Notes under the pieces: generated by a model
Database searches by the model: none
Told to the model about the DNA's origin: nothing
Seen by the model: only the letters and a program-made list of their open reading frames with translations
Shown: in pieces, positions 26,090 to 35,098 of the stretch
Position numbering within the stretch: the first letter of the stretch is position 1
Layout: each line of letters starts with the position of its first letter
Source: Clostridium_AD sp036569345
GTDB taxonomy: Bacteria; Bacillota; Clostridia; Clostridiales; Clostridiaceae
DNA: 64,000 bases
Direction: 5' to 3'
Assembly (NCBI RefSeq): GCF_036569345.1
Contig: NZ_DATCQT010000150.1
Coordinates: 1-64,000, forward strand
Made by a program: the position numbers and the translations under genes

Positions 26090-27856
26090 ATGAATATTAA
26101 AGAAAGGCCATTAATTTTTGATGGTGCAATGGGAACATATTATGCAAGTATTAAAGAAAATCCATTATCCAAATGTGAACTTGCAAATATCTATGATGGA
26201 AATACAATACTCAATATACATAAGGAATATATAAATGCAGGTTGTATGGCTATTAAAACCAATACATTTGGAGCAAATAAAATTAGCCTTGAAAGTAATT
26301 TTGATATAGTGAAAGATGTAATTGTAAAAGGTTATGAAATTGCATGCGATGCCACAAAGGGGACTGAAGTTTTAGTTTTTGCTGATATTGGTCCAATCCC
26401 ATTTTTAGAAATGCTAGATTTATGGGAATCATACAAAGAAATAGTAGATTTGTTTTTAGAGCTTGGTGCAACGCACTTTATATTTGAAACCTTTAGTAAT
26501 GATCAATATTTGCCTGAGCTTTCTAAGTATATTAAGGATATAAATCCAAAGGCATATATTTTGATGGAGCTCGCGGTTTCGCCAGAAGGGTTTACAAGGC
26601 TTGGTATATCGGGAAAAAAATTTATAGAGAAAGTTTCAAAGATATCTACTATAGATGCATTTGGTTTTAATTGCTTTTCTGGGCCATCTCACTTATTGAA
26701 ATACATAAAAACTCTTAATATAGAAAATAAAACTATATCTTTAATGCCAAACTCAGGGTATCCAACAGTAATAAATAATCGCACATTTTTCAATAATACT
26801 AAAGAATATTTTGCAGAGAAAATGCTAGAAATAGCAAAAGAAGGCGTGGCTATTATAGGCGGTTGTTGCGGCACAACTCCAAAATTTATAAGGGCAACTG
26901 TTGAAAAAATCAGAGGGTTATCACCATATGAAATTGCTCCAACAAAGCAAACTCACATAACTCATATTGAGAAAATAATTGTTAAAAACCTTCTTTTAGA
27001 AAAACTAAAAATTGGTAAAAAAATAATAGCAGTAGAGTTAGACCCACCAATTGACACAGGAATAGATTTCTTTATGAATAGTGCTAAAACTCTTAAAGAT
27101 CAAGGTGTTGATGCAATAACAATTGCAGATTGTCCTGTTGCAAGAGTAAGGGTAGATAGTAGTTTGCTCGCTTGTAAGCTAAAAAGAGAACTTGATATCA
27201 CAACTATTCCTCATATGACTTGCCGTGATAGAAATATAAATGCTACAAAAGCGCTTCTTCTAGGTTTAAGTATTGAGGGAGTAAATAACGTTTTAGTGGT
27301 TACGGGGGACCCGGTGCCAACAGCCGATCGTGATGAGGTTAAGGCAATGTTTAGTTTTAATTCTGCTATGCTTGCGAATTATATCACTGATTTAAATGAT
27401 ACAACATTTTCATCACCTTTTAATATTTGTGGTGCTTTAAACGTAAATGCCATTAATTTTGAGAGTCAATTATTGCATGCAAAAAAGAAAATTGAGAATG
27501 GTGTAACTATGTTTTTAACACAACCGATTTTGACAAAGCAAGCTGTGGAAAATTTAAAACTAGCAAGAAGAGAATTGCCTGCTAAGATTTTAGGAGGAAT
27601 TATTCCAATTGTAAGCTATAGGAATGCTTGTTTTATGAATAATGAAATTTCTGGAATAAGTGTCTCGGAAGAAATTATGGAACAATATAAGGATATATCA
27701 AAAGAAGAAGCAGGTATACTTGCAATCAAAATATCTACTGAAATTGCACAAAATATATACCCTTTTGTAGACGGATTTTATCTTATGACACCTTTTAAAA
27801 GAATAGATATTATTTCAAAAATCATTGAGAATATAAGCAGTATTAATAATAATTAA
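26090..27856 (+). CDS. yitJ: Homocysteine S-methyltransferase / methylenetetrahydrofolate reductase fusion
   Basis: A 588-residue bifunctional enzyme. The N-terminal half is a zinc-type homocysteine S-methyltransferase (FDGAMGTYY, the GFNC cysteine and GGCCGTTP). The C-terminal half (about 310-585) is a 5,10-methylene-THF reductase (AVELDPPID, VTGDPVP, FLTQPILT). It resembles YitJ of Bacillus and could supply methyl-THF or methionine. The folate half ties into glycine cleavage upstream. No SAM riboswitch is visible in its 240-bp leader. GGAGAAGGGGG precedes the ATG. Confidence 0.9.
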   Translation: MNIKERPLIFDGAMGTYYASIKENPLSKCELANIYDGNTILNIHKEYINAGCMAIKTNTFGANKISLESNFDIVKDVIVKGYEIACDATKGTEVLVFADIGPIPFLEMLDLWESYKEIVDLFLELGATHFIFETFSNDQYLPELSKYIKDINPKAYILMELAVSPEGFTRLGISGKKFIEKVSKISTIDAFGFNCFSGPSHLLKYIKTLNIENKTISLMPNSGYPTVINNRTFFNNTKEYFAEKMLEIAKEGVAIIGGCCGTTPKFIRATVEKIRGLSPYEIAPTKQTHITHIEKIIVKNLLLEKLKIGKKIIAVELDPPIDTGIDFFMNSAKTLKDQGVDAITIADCPVARVRVDSSLLACKLKRELDITTIPHMTCRDRNINATKALLLGLSIEGVNNVLVVTGDPVPTADRDEVKAMFSFNSAMLANYITDLNDTTFSSPFNICGALNVNAINFESQLLHAKKKIENGVTMFLTQPILTKQAVENLKLARRELPAKILGGIIPIVSYRNACFMNNEISGISVSEEIMEQYKDISKEEAGILAIKISTEIAQNIYPFVDGFYLMTPFKRIDIISKIIENISSINNN

Positions 27857-27862
27857 TAATTA

Positions 27863-27903
27863 GAAACTCTTATCATGAATAAATCCATGATAGGAGTTTT
27901 TGA
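27863..27903 (+). terminator. Terminator after yitJ
   Basis: GAAACTCTTATCATG / CATGATAGGAGTTTTT with a T5 tail. Confidence 0.85.
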
Positions 27904-27968
27904 TTTATCAATCGAATAGTTCTTAACTGTCTCCAATCATTTTTAGCAAAATATTTTCCGAGAGAACG

Positions 27969-28030
27969 TTGACAAGTACTAATGAATATTATACAATGAA
28001 CATATGAACAATGATTCATGTGTTCATATA
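27969..28030 (+). promoter_or_regulatory. Promoter and metal-repressor operator of cadC-cadA
   Basis: TTGACA (27969-27974) and TACAAT (27992-27997) are spaced 17 bp. Over the start point lies the 30-bp inverted repeat CATATGAACA...TGTTCATATA (28001-28030), which matches the ArsR/SmtB-type 12-2-12 operator carrying TGAACA/TGTTCA half sites. Apo-repressor bound here would cover the -10 region and start site. Confidence 0.88.
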
Positions 28031-28045
28031 AGCGGAGGTTAATAG

Positions 28046-28408
28046 ATGGATAAAAATATAGAGTTTTGTAATTGTTCTACTATACATGAAGATGTAGTAG
28101 AAAAAGTAAAAAAATTAATACCAGAAGAAGAAACCTTATATAATTTGGCAGAACTTTTTAAAGTTTTTGGAGATAGTACGAGAATTAAAATTCTGTGTGT
28201 ATTATTTGAAACTGAAATGTGTGTTTGTGATATAGCTGCCCTTCTTAATATGACCCAATCAGCCATCTCACATCAACTTCGTGTACTTAAAAATGCTAGA
28301 CTTGTGAAATATAGACGAGAAGGCAAGGTTGTATATTATTCCTTGGATGACCAGCATGTTAAACAAATTTTTGATCAAGGACTTATTCACATAAAAGAAC
28401 TTAGATAA
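28046..28408 (+). CDS. cadC: ArsR/SmtB-family metal-sensing repressor (CadC-type)
   Basis: A 120-residue winged-helix repressor. Cys8 and Cys10 near the N-terminus and Cys59/Cys61 in ETEMCVCD form the CadC-type metal site for cadmium, lead or zinc. The recognition helix is at about 64-85 (LLNMTQSAISHQLRVLK). The C-terminal zinc site typical of SmtB may be partly kept (DDQHVKQIF...IHIKE). First gene of a two-gene operon with its own operator, hence autoregulated. Confidence 0.92.
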   Translation: MDKNIEFCNCSTIHEDVVEKVKKLIPEEETLYNLAELFKVFGDSTRIKILCVLFETEMCVCDIAALLNMTQSAISHQLRVLKNARLVKYRREGKVVYYSLDDQHVKQIFDQGLIHIKELR

Positions 28409-28475
28409 TATCTTAATACATAAAGAAAAATTTATAATATAAAAGTACATTAAAACTTTGAAAGTGGGGGAGCAA

Positions 28476-30704
28476 ATGAGTACTACAATAAAAAGAGAAT
28501 TCATTTTAGAAGGTCTAGGTTGTGCTAATTGTGCAAATAAAATTGAAGCTCAATGTAAAAAAATAGATGGAGTATTAGATGCGAGTATAAATTTTGCCAT
28601 TAAAAGCTTAGTAATTCAATTTCAAAGCGAAGAAAAAATAGTAAGAGTTATAGAGGATGTAAAAAAAATAGTTAAAAAGATAGAACCTGGTACTAGACTT
28701 ATACCCAAAGAGGCAAAAACATTTAAACAAAAGGAAAAAGGTCATGAACATGACAGTTGTAATTGCAATAACTGTAGTGATGATCATGGACAGGTCCATG
28801 GACATGAGCATGCTCGTGAGCACGCTCATGGTCATGATCACTCAGATGGAGGATATAATAAAAATAAAATCATACGTTTTTCTGTAGGTCTTATAATCTT
28901 CATAATAGCGATTATATTTAAATCTAAATTTCAATATTTTGTTGAATTTTCTTTATTCCTTTTAAGTTATTTGTTAATTGGTGGAGATATTTTAATATTA
29001 GCAATAAAAAATATATTTAGAGGTCAAGTGTTTGATGAGAATTTCTTAATGGCATTAGCCACAGTTGGAGCATTTTCTATTGGACAATTTCCAGAAGGCG
29101 TTGGGGTTATGCTTTTTTACCAAGTAGGAGAATTTTTCCAAGACATCGCTGTAAATAAATCAAGAAAATCTATATCTGCACTTATGGATATAAGGCCAGA
29201 TTATGCAAATAAAAAAATTAAAGATGAAATCGTAAAAGTAGATCCACTAGAAGTACACATGGGAGATATTATAATAGTAAAACCAGGAGAGAAAGTACCT
29301 TTAGATGGTATTGTTATTGAAGGTAAATCATTAATAGATACATCAACATTAACTGGTGAATCAGTTCCAAGAGATGTTAAGATTGGAGATGAAATTTTAG
29401 CAGGGTGTATAAATAAAAATGGACTATTAACTATAGAGGTAAAAAAAGAATTTGGAGAGTCTACCCTTGCAAAAATTTTAGACTTAGTGCAAAATGCAAG
29501 TAGTAAAAAAGCACCCACTGAAAACTTTGTAACTAAATTTGCAAGGTATTATACGCCGATTGTAGTTATAAGTGCTACGGCGCTTGCGTTGTTACCCCCA
29601 CTTTTAATACCTGGTGCTCTTTTTTCGCAGTGGATATACAGAGCATTGGTATTTTTAGTAGTATCTTGTCCTTGTGCTTTAGTAATATCTATTCCACTTG
29701 GATTTTTCGGAGGGATAGGTGGTGCATCTAGAAATGGAATTCTGGTTAAAGGTGGAAACTATTTGGAGGCATTAAATAGCGTCGAAATGGTAGTTTTCGA
29801 TAAGACAGGAACACTAACTAAAGGAGTGTTTAAGGTTACGCAAATACGCGCAGAAGGTAAAATAAGTAAAGATGAATTATTAAAGTATGCAGCTTATGTA
29901 GAAAGTTATTCTAGCCATCCTATTGCTACATCTATATTAAAAGCTTATGGCAAAGATATACGAAAAGAAGATATTGAAGATGTGCAGGAGATAGCAGGAA
30001 AAGGAATTAGAGCTAAAGTAAAAGGAAAATATGTCCTTGCTGGTAATTCAAAGTTAATGGATAGTGAAAGAATTTCCTATAATAAACCTGAAAATGTTGG
30101 ATCAGTAATTTATGTAGCTGTAGATAAAGAATATGTTGGTAGTATTATAATTTCAGATGAGATAAAAGAAGATGCTATACAAGCAATAGTTAAGTTAAAG
30201 TCTATGGGTGTTAAGAAAATAGTAATGCTTACTGGTGACAATAAAGAAATAGCTTTGAATATTGGGAAAAATCTTGGCATTGATGAAGTTTACTCAGAAC
30301 TTCTTCCACATGAGAAAGTTGAGAAATTGGAAGATTTGCAAAAGGAAAGGTCCCCTAAAGGAAAAATAGTATTTGTAGGAGATGGAATTAATGATGCTCC
30401 AGTACTTGCAAGAGCAGATATTGGAATTGCCATGGGCGGAATAGGTTCTGATGCTGCAATAGAAGCGGCTGATATAGTAATAATGACAGATGAACCTTCA
30501 AAAATTGCCCAGGCAATTAAAATTGCTAAAAAGACAAAAAAAATTGTTATGCAAAATATTTTCTTTGCACTAGGTATAAAAGCAGTTATTTTAATATTAG
30601 CTATTTTTGGAATAGCGACTATGTGGGAAGCTGTTTTTGGTGATGTAGGAGTTGCTTTAATAGCAGTCTTAAATTCTATGAGAGCTATGAAGGTTGATAG
30701 GTAA
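28476..30704 (+). CDS. cadA: Heavy-metal-translocating P1B-type ATPase (Cd/Zn/Pb efflux)
   Basis: A 742-residue membrane pump. An N-terminal HMA domain carries Cys16/Cys19 (GCANC). A Cys/His-rich linker follows (about 90-125, with CNCNNC and many HGH repeats). Next are the membrane helices with CPC at 398-400, the phosphorylated Asp442 in DKTGTLT, and GDGINDAP. The CPC metal site and the CadC neighbour point to Zn/Cd/Pb export. The chosen start is ATG 28476 after GTGGGGG; the longer frame from TTG 28458 would include the ribosome site. Confidence 0.93.
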   Translation: MSTTIKREFILEGLGCANCANKIEAQCKKIDGVLDASINFAIKSLVIQFQSEEKIVRVIEDVKKIVKKIEPGTRLIPKEAKTFKQKEKGHEHDSCNCNNCSDDHGQVHGHEHAREHAHGHDHSDGGYNKNKIIRFSVGLIIFIIAIIFKSKFQYFVEFSLFLLSYLLIGGDILILAIKNIFRGQVFDENFLMALATVGAFSIGQFPEGVGVMLFYQVGEFFQDIAVNKSRKSISALMDIRPDYANKKIKDEIVKVDPLEVHMGDIIIVKPGEKVPLDGIVIEGKSLIDTSTLTGESVPRDVKIGDEILAGCINKNGLLTIEVKKEFGESTLAKILDLVQNASSKKAPTENFVTKFARYYTPIVVISATALALLPPLLIPGALFSQWIYRALVFLVVSCPCALVISIPLGFFGGIGGASRNGILVKGGNYLEALNSVEMVVFDKTGTLTKGVFKVTQIRAEGKISKDELLKYAAYVESYSSHPIATSILKAYGKDIRKEDIEDVQEIAGKGIRAKVKGKYVLAGNSKLMDSERISYNKPENVGSVIYVAVDKEYVGSIIISDEIKEDAIQAIVKLKSMGVKKIVMLTGDNKEIALNIGKNLGIDEVYSELLPHEKVEKLEDLQKERSPKGKIVFVGDGINDAPVLARADIGIAMGGIGSDAAIEAADIVIMTDEPSKIAQAIKIAKKTKKIVMQNIFFALGIKAVILILAIFGIATMWEAVFGDVGVALIAVLNSMRAMKVDR

Positions 30705-30705
30705 C

Positions 30706-30748
30706 AAAAGGGTTAACAAGAACATAAGGTTCTTGTTAACCCTTTTTA
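30706..30748 (+). terminator. Terminator after cadA
   Basis: AAAAGGGTTAACAAGAAC / GTTCTTGTTAACCCTTTTT, a long perfect stem with a T tail. Confidence 0.9.
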
Positions 30749-30805
30749 TAATTCTCCTAATAGTTAGTAAAAAATATATTGAAATTTTTTATTTAACTAA
30801 ATAGG

Positions 30806-30847
30806 TTGAAAAAATAATAGAAATGAAATATAATTGGTATATACAAC
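30806..30847 (+). promoter_or_regulatory. Promoter and GntR-type operator of the amino-sugar operon
   Basis: TTGAAA (30806-30811) and TATAAT (30829-30834) are spaced 17 bp. The near-palindrome TTGGTATATACAA (30834-30846) overlaps the -10/start region and resembles the NagR/YvoA site ATTGGTATAGA known from Bacillus. The adjacent GntR regulator probably binds here. Confidence 0.72.
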
Positions 30848-30916
30848 ATGACAATATAATAACATATTAACTAAAATTATGTTTGCAAAAAAAATGTTAG
30901 TTGAGGAGGTAAAGTT

Positions 30917-31648
30917 TTGAAAAAAGTTTCTAAGGATAACCCTATTCCACTTCATTATCAGATAAAAGAAATACTACAGGAAATGATAGAAAATGAAGTT
31001 TTAAAGCCAGGGGAGTCAATTCCAACAGAAAGAGAATTATGTGAAATCCAAGGCGTTAGCAGAATGACTGTAAATAAGGCTATTATGTCATTAGTAAATG
31101 ATGGATTAATTTATAGAGAACAAGGAAAAGGCACTTTTGTGTCGCTTAAAAAGGTCAATCAAGAAATATCACGTCTTGAAGGTTTTACAGAGCAAATGCA
31201 AGGGAATGGTGTGGTATCAAAAACCAAAATATTATCTTATAAAATAATTGATGCAACAAAACAATGTAAAATTGAACTTAAAATGCCAGAGGATGAAAAT
31301 AAAATCATTGAAATTAAAAGATTAAGGTTTAGTGATGAACAACCAGTAGCTATCGAAATAGCATGGCTTCCATACTATTTATATAATGGAATGACTAGAG
31401 ATATGATTGAGGATAAATCACTATATGGCATATTTCGTGAAAAGTATGGGTATCATCCGTACAAAGCAAAGCAAACAATAGAACCTACAATGCTTAGCGA
31501 TTATGAAAGTAAATTACTAAATCAAGAAAAAAGTGCTTTGGCATTGATATTTAGGAGAACAACTTATTTAGAAAATGAAACTCCAATTGAGTACACTAAA
31601 GCAATATATAGAAGTGACAAGTATAAATATCAAATAACTCTAAAATAA
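30917..31648 (+). CDS. nagR: GntR/HutC-family regulator (NagR/YvoA-like)
   Basis: 243 residues: an N-terminal winged helix-turn-helix (IPLHYQIKEIL...GVSRMTVNKAIMSLVNDGLIYREQGKGTFV, about 8-78) and a UTRA effector domain. NagR/YvoA proteins repress amino-sugar genes and are released by glucosamine-6-phosphate or GlcNAc-6-phosphate. It leads a murQ-nagA-nagB operon. Start TTG 30917 after GAGGAGGT. Downstream gene spacing is 16 nt. Confidence 0.87.
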   Translation: MKKVSKDNPIPLHYQIKEILQEMIENEVLKPGESIPTERELCEIQGVSRMTVNKAIMSLVNDGLIYREQGKGTFVSLKKVNQEISRLEGFTEQMQGNGVVSKTKILSYKIIDATKQCKIELKMPEDENKIIEIKRLRFSDEQPVAIEIAWLPYYLYNGMTRDMIEDKSLYGIFREKYGYHPYKAKQTIEPTMLSDYESKLLNQEKSALALIFRRTTYLENETPIEYTKAIYRSDKYKYQITLK

Positions 31649-31664
31649 TAAGAGGAGGGTTTTT

Positions 31665-32534
31665 ATGAAGGAAAGTCATGAAAATGAATTAGATTCCCTT
31701 GAAATCTTTAAAATTATTAAGAAGATCAATGATGAGGACAAAAAAATAGCTATAGCCGTGGAGAAAGAGTTAAGTAATATAGAGAAAGCAGTAAAATTAA
31801 TTGTTAAAAGCTTTGAAAATGGCGGAAGACTTATTTATATTGGTAGTGGCACAAGCGGGAAATTGGGAGTAATAGATGCATCAGAATGTCCTCCTACATT
31901 TGGAATTTGTGATTCCATGGTTCAGGGAATTATATCTGGTGGACAAGAAGCATTAAGTGGATGGCTTGAACATACGGAAGATGATCCAAAGCTTGCTATT
32001 CACGACTTATCAGGAGTAAGTATAAATAAAAAAGATGTAATAGTTGGAATAACTGCTAGTGGAAATACTCCTTATGTTGTGGCTGCTATGGAATACGCTA
32101 AAGAAATGGGTTGCAGGACTATAGCACTTATGTGTAATTCAAAGGGTAAACTTAAAGACATTTGTGAAGTCACTATAGCAATAGAGGTTGGACCAGAAAT
32201 AATATTAGGTTCTACTAGAATGAAAGCTGGCAGCGCTCAAAAAATGGTGTTAAATATGTTAAGTACTGTATCTATGATAAAACTTGGAAAAACCTATACT
32301 AATTTAATGGTCAATGTACAACCTATTAATAAAAAACTAAAAGAGCGTGTACGCGACATAGTGAAACTTGCTACCGGCATGGATGACAGCGTAGTAAATG
32401 AAATCTTAGAAAAATGTGCATTTGATCCAAAAGTAAGTATTATTATGATTAAAAAAAATGTTACTGTTGAAAAATCAAAAGAGGCTCTAGAAAAAATGGA
32501 TGGAAATGTAGCTAAGGCATTAGCAATATTATAA
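31665..32534 (+). CDS. murQ: N-acetylmuramic acid 6-phosphate etherase
   Basis: Splits the lactyl ether of MurNAc-6-P to give GlcNAc-6-P, feeding NagA (289 residues, slightly short of the usual 300). The SIS domain holds GSGTSGKLGVIDASECPPTFG and GITASGNTPYV. Part of peptidoglycan recycling. No MurNAc PTS gene lies directly beside it; the EIICB at 41985 is a possible amino-sugar importer. ATG follows AGAGGAGGG. Confidence 0.94.
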   Translation: MKESHENELDSLEIFKIIKKINDEDKKIAIAVEKELSNIEKAVKLIVKSFENGGRLIYIGSGTSGKLGVIDASECPPTFGICDSMVQGIISGGQEALSGWLEHTEDDPKLAIHDLSGVSINKKDVIVGITASGNTPYVVAAMEYAKEMGCRTIALMCNSKGKLKDICEVTIAIEVGPEIILGSTRMKAGSAQKMVLNMLSTVSMIKLGKTYTNLMVNVQPINKKLKERVRDIVKLATGMDDSVVNEILEKCAFDPKVSIIMIKKNVTVEKSKEALEKMDGNVAKALAIL

Positions 32535-32560
32535 TTACTATTTAGTAAGGTGGTGAAGTT

Positions 32561-33742
32561 ATGAGGATTAAAGCTATAATTAATGGAAAACTTATTATGA
32601 GTGACAAAATAATTAAAAATTCTGTGATAATCTTTGATTCGTTTATTATAGACATTGTAAATGAGGATAATTTCCTTTTGTATAAAAAAAATTATGAAGA
32701 AAAGCATAAGGAAGAAATACAAATAATAGATGCTAAAGGCAGATATGTATCGCCTGGGTTTATTGATATTCACATTCATGGTTCTGGTGGGTATGATACT
32801 ATGGATGCGACGTCAAAAGCTTTAGACGTTATAAGCACTACAATAGTTAAAAATGGAGTAACAGCATATTTACCTACTACAATGACATCGGACATGGATA
32901 GTATTTATAAAGCATTAGAGGTCGCACGGCAAGCAATGAAGCTGGAAACTAAAGGTGCGAAAATTTTAGGGGTACATATGGAAGGTCCTTTCATAAATGA
33001 AAAATACAAAGGGGCTCAGAAGGACGATAATATCATAAGACCCAATTATGATATTATAAAGGATTATATAGATATTATTAAAATTATAACCTTTGCACCA
33101 GAAAAGGATGAGAATCATAGTTTTATAAAAAAGGTGAAAAATAATTCTGAAATAACATTGTCAATAGGTCATTCAGATGCAAGTTTTGAAGAGGCAATGA
33201 GTGCAATAAAGGATGGAGTATCGCATGTTACACATACATTTAATGCTATGACTCCATTAAATCATAGAAAACCAGGTATTGTAGGTGCAATATTTACAAG
33301 TGACATAACCTGCGAACTAATAGCAGATTTAATACACATTCATCCAGCAATATTTAATATACTCATAAATGAGGTTCATAAAGATAAAATGGTGCTTATA
33401 ACAGATTCTATGAGAGCGGGCTCTATGAAGAGTGGAATGTATGAGCTTGGGGGACAAAAGGTAATAGTTAAAAATGGAGCCGCAAAACTTGAAAATGGAA
33501 CACTCGCAGGAAGCGTTTTGACTTTAAACAAGGCTGTATTTAACATGCTCGGTCACAGCGATTTAGAAATTTATGAGGTAGTAGCAATGGCAACACTTAA
33601 TCCAGCAAAGGTTATTAAGATGGACAATATAAAGGGAAGTTTAAAAAATGGATACGATGCAGATTTAGTTATTTTTGATGAAAATATAGATGTGTTTTTT
33701 ACAATAGTAGAAGGAAAAATAATGTACGAAGCTCAAGAGTAA
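32561..33742 (+). CDS. nagA: N-acetylglucosamine-6-phosphate deacetylase
   Basis: Metal-dependent amidohydrolase of 393 residues making glucosamine-6-P and acetate. GFIDIHIHGSGGYDTMDA contains the metal-binding HxH, HMEGPF and GHSDASFEEA the further ligands, and DSMRAG the catalytic Asp region. Fits between murQ and nagB in pathway order. ATG follows AAGGTGGTG. Confidence 0.95.
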   Translation: MRIKAIINGKLIMSDKIIKNSVIIFDSFIIDIVNEDNFLLYKKNYEEKHKEEIQIIDAKGRYVSPGFIDIHIHGSGGYDTMDATSKALDVISTTIVKNGVTAYLPTTMTSDMDSIYKALEVARQAMKLETKGAKILGVHMEGPFINEKYKGAQKDDNIIRPNYDIIKDYIDIIKIITFAPEKDENHSFIKKVKNNSEITLSIGHSDASFEEAMSAIKDGVSHVTHTFNAMTPLNHRKPGIVGAIFTSDITCELIADLIHIHPAIFNILINEVHKDKMVLITDSMRAGSMKSGMYELGGQKVIVKNGAAKLENGTLAGSVLTLNKAVFNMLGHSDLEIYEVVAMATLNPAKVIKMDNIKGSLKNGYDADLVIFDENIDVFFTIVEGKIMYEAQE

Positions 33743-33774
33743 AATTTTGAGTATTATGATGAGGTGGTGCCAAT

Positions 33775-34500
33775 ATGAGAATAATAGTTGTAGATAATTA
33801 CGAGGAAATGAGTAAGAAAGCTGCTTTAATGATTGCAAGCCAGGTAACGTTAAAGCCTAATAGTGTATTGGGTCTTGCTACTGGAGATACTCCACTGGGT
33901 ATGTATAAGGAATTAATTAAGTTGTATAATAAAAATGAAGTAGATTTTAAAGAGGTTAGAACCTTTAACTTGGATGAATATTATGGAATAGATAGAGAAA
34001 ATCTTCAAAGTTATTATTATTTTATGAATGCTAATTTATTTAATAGTATAAATATAGCTCGCGAAAATATTAATATGCCTGATGGTATGGCGAAAGATGT
34101 AAATGCTAGTTGCATAGAGTATGAAAAGAATATAAAAGAACTTGGTGGAATAGATATGCAAGTGCTGGGTATAGGCGGCAATGGTCATATAGGTTTTAAT
34201 GAACCAAATGTAAATTTTGAAGCAGAAACGCATTTAGTTAATCTTGATGAAGGGACAATTGAAGCTAATTCTAGGTTCTTTGATTCAATAGAGGATGTGC
34301 CAGTAAAAGCAATAAGTATGGGAATAAAGACAATAATGAACTCTAAAAAAATTATTCTACTTGCCAATGGAATAAACAAAGCAGAAGCTATAGAAAGAGC
34401 TGTTAAAGGTAAAATAAATCCTAATATACCAGCTTCAATTTTGCAACTTCATAATGATGTAACCATTATTTTAGATAAAGAAGCTGCTAGTGGTTTATAA
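33775..34500 (+). CDS. nagB: Glucosamine-6-phosphate deaminase
   Basis: Converts glucosamine-6-P to fructose-6-P and ammonia (241 residues, the short Firmicute form without the allosteric C-terminal extension). FNLDEYYG, GIGGNGHIGFNEP and the phosphate-binding LATGDTPLG are present. Last gene of the operon, ending in a bidirectional terminator. Confidence 0.95.
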   Translation: MRIIVVDNYEEMSKKAALMIASQVTLKPNSVLGLATGDTPLGMYKELIKLYNKNEVDFKEVRTFNLDEYYGIDRENLQSYYYFMNANLFNSINIARENINMPDGMAKDVNASCIEYEKNIKELGGIDMQVLGIGGNGHIGFNEPNVNFEAETHLVNLDEGTIEANSRFFDSIEDVPVKAISMGIKTIMNSKKIILLANGINKAEAIERAVKGKINPNIPASILQLHNDVTIILDKEAASGL

Positions 34501-34504
34501 AAAT

Positions 34505-34541
34505 GAAACACCTATACTAGATAATCTAGTATAGGTGTTTC
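34505..34541. terminator. Bidirectional terminator after nagB
   Basis: GAAACACCTATACTAG / CTAGTATAGGTGTTTC stem directly between the convergent nagB and the CBS-domain gene. T-rich and A-rich flanks. Confidence 0.88.
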
Positions 34542-34973
34542 TTATTTAATCAAACTTTTCATTTCGTCTTTTTCGTATAATAAATTATAACAATAAGTTA
34601 TTATATCACTTCTTTTAATTATTCCAATAAAAACACCATTATCATCTACAACAGGAACAAAATTTTGATCTTTTGCTAGAGATATTAAGCTCTCTATGTC
34701 TGCATTAATTAATACTGCTTTGTTAGAGACGTGCCTCGGGATATCTTCAATTGAAATTTTACTTGTATCATTAAAATTTAAATTTGGAGTATTTTTTAAT
34801 TTCCATAATAAATCACCTTCAGTTAATGTACCTACATAATTACCACTCTCATTTATCAATGGAACAGATGTATACCTATGATATTCCATTCGTTCTAGTG
34901 CTTGTCTCATTGTAGAACTTAGTTTTTCATAAATAACTTCATTTTTAGGTGTAAGAAAAAAGGCTATGTTCAT
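34542..34973 (-). CDS. CBS-domain protein
   Basis: 143 residues made of two CBS motifs (VPLINESGNYVGTLTEGDLLW and VPVVDDNGVFIGIIKRSDII) and nothing else. Such CBS pairs bind adenine nucleotides and act as energy-state sensors. It resembles the CBS proteins DarB/YkuL of Bacillus, which bind c-di-AMP, but that match is inferred. Monocistronic. Confidence 0.85.
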   Translation of the reverse strand: MNIAFFLTPKNEVIYEKLSSTMRQALERMEYHRYTSVPLINESGNYVGTLTEGDLLWKLKNTPNLNFNDTSKISIEDIPRHVSNKAVLINADIESLISLAKDQNFVPVVDDNGVFIGIIKRSDIITYCYNLLYEKDEMKSLIK

Positions 34974-35098
34974 ATTTACCCATCCTTTAAAGATTTTTTA
35001 GTTTATTGTGTCATTATCTAACAACATCATTATAACATGTTTAATAGATTAATTTATAAATATTCTATTAAATATCTCCATTTTTACCCTAAATTTGG

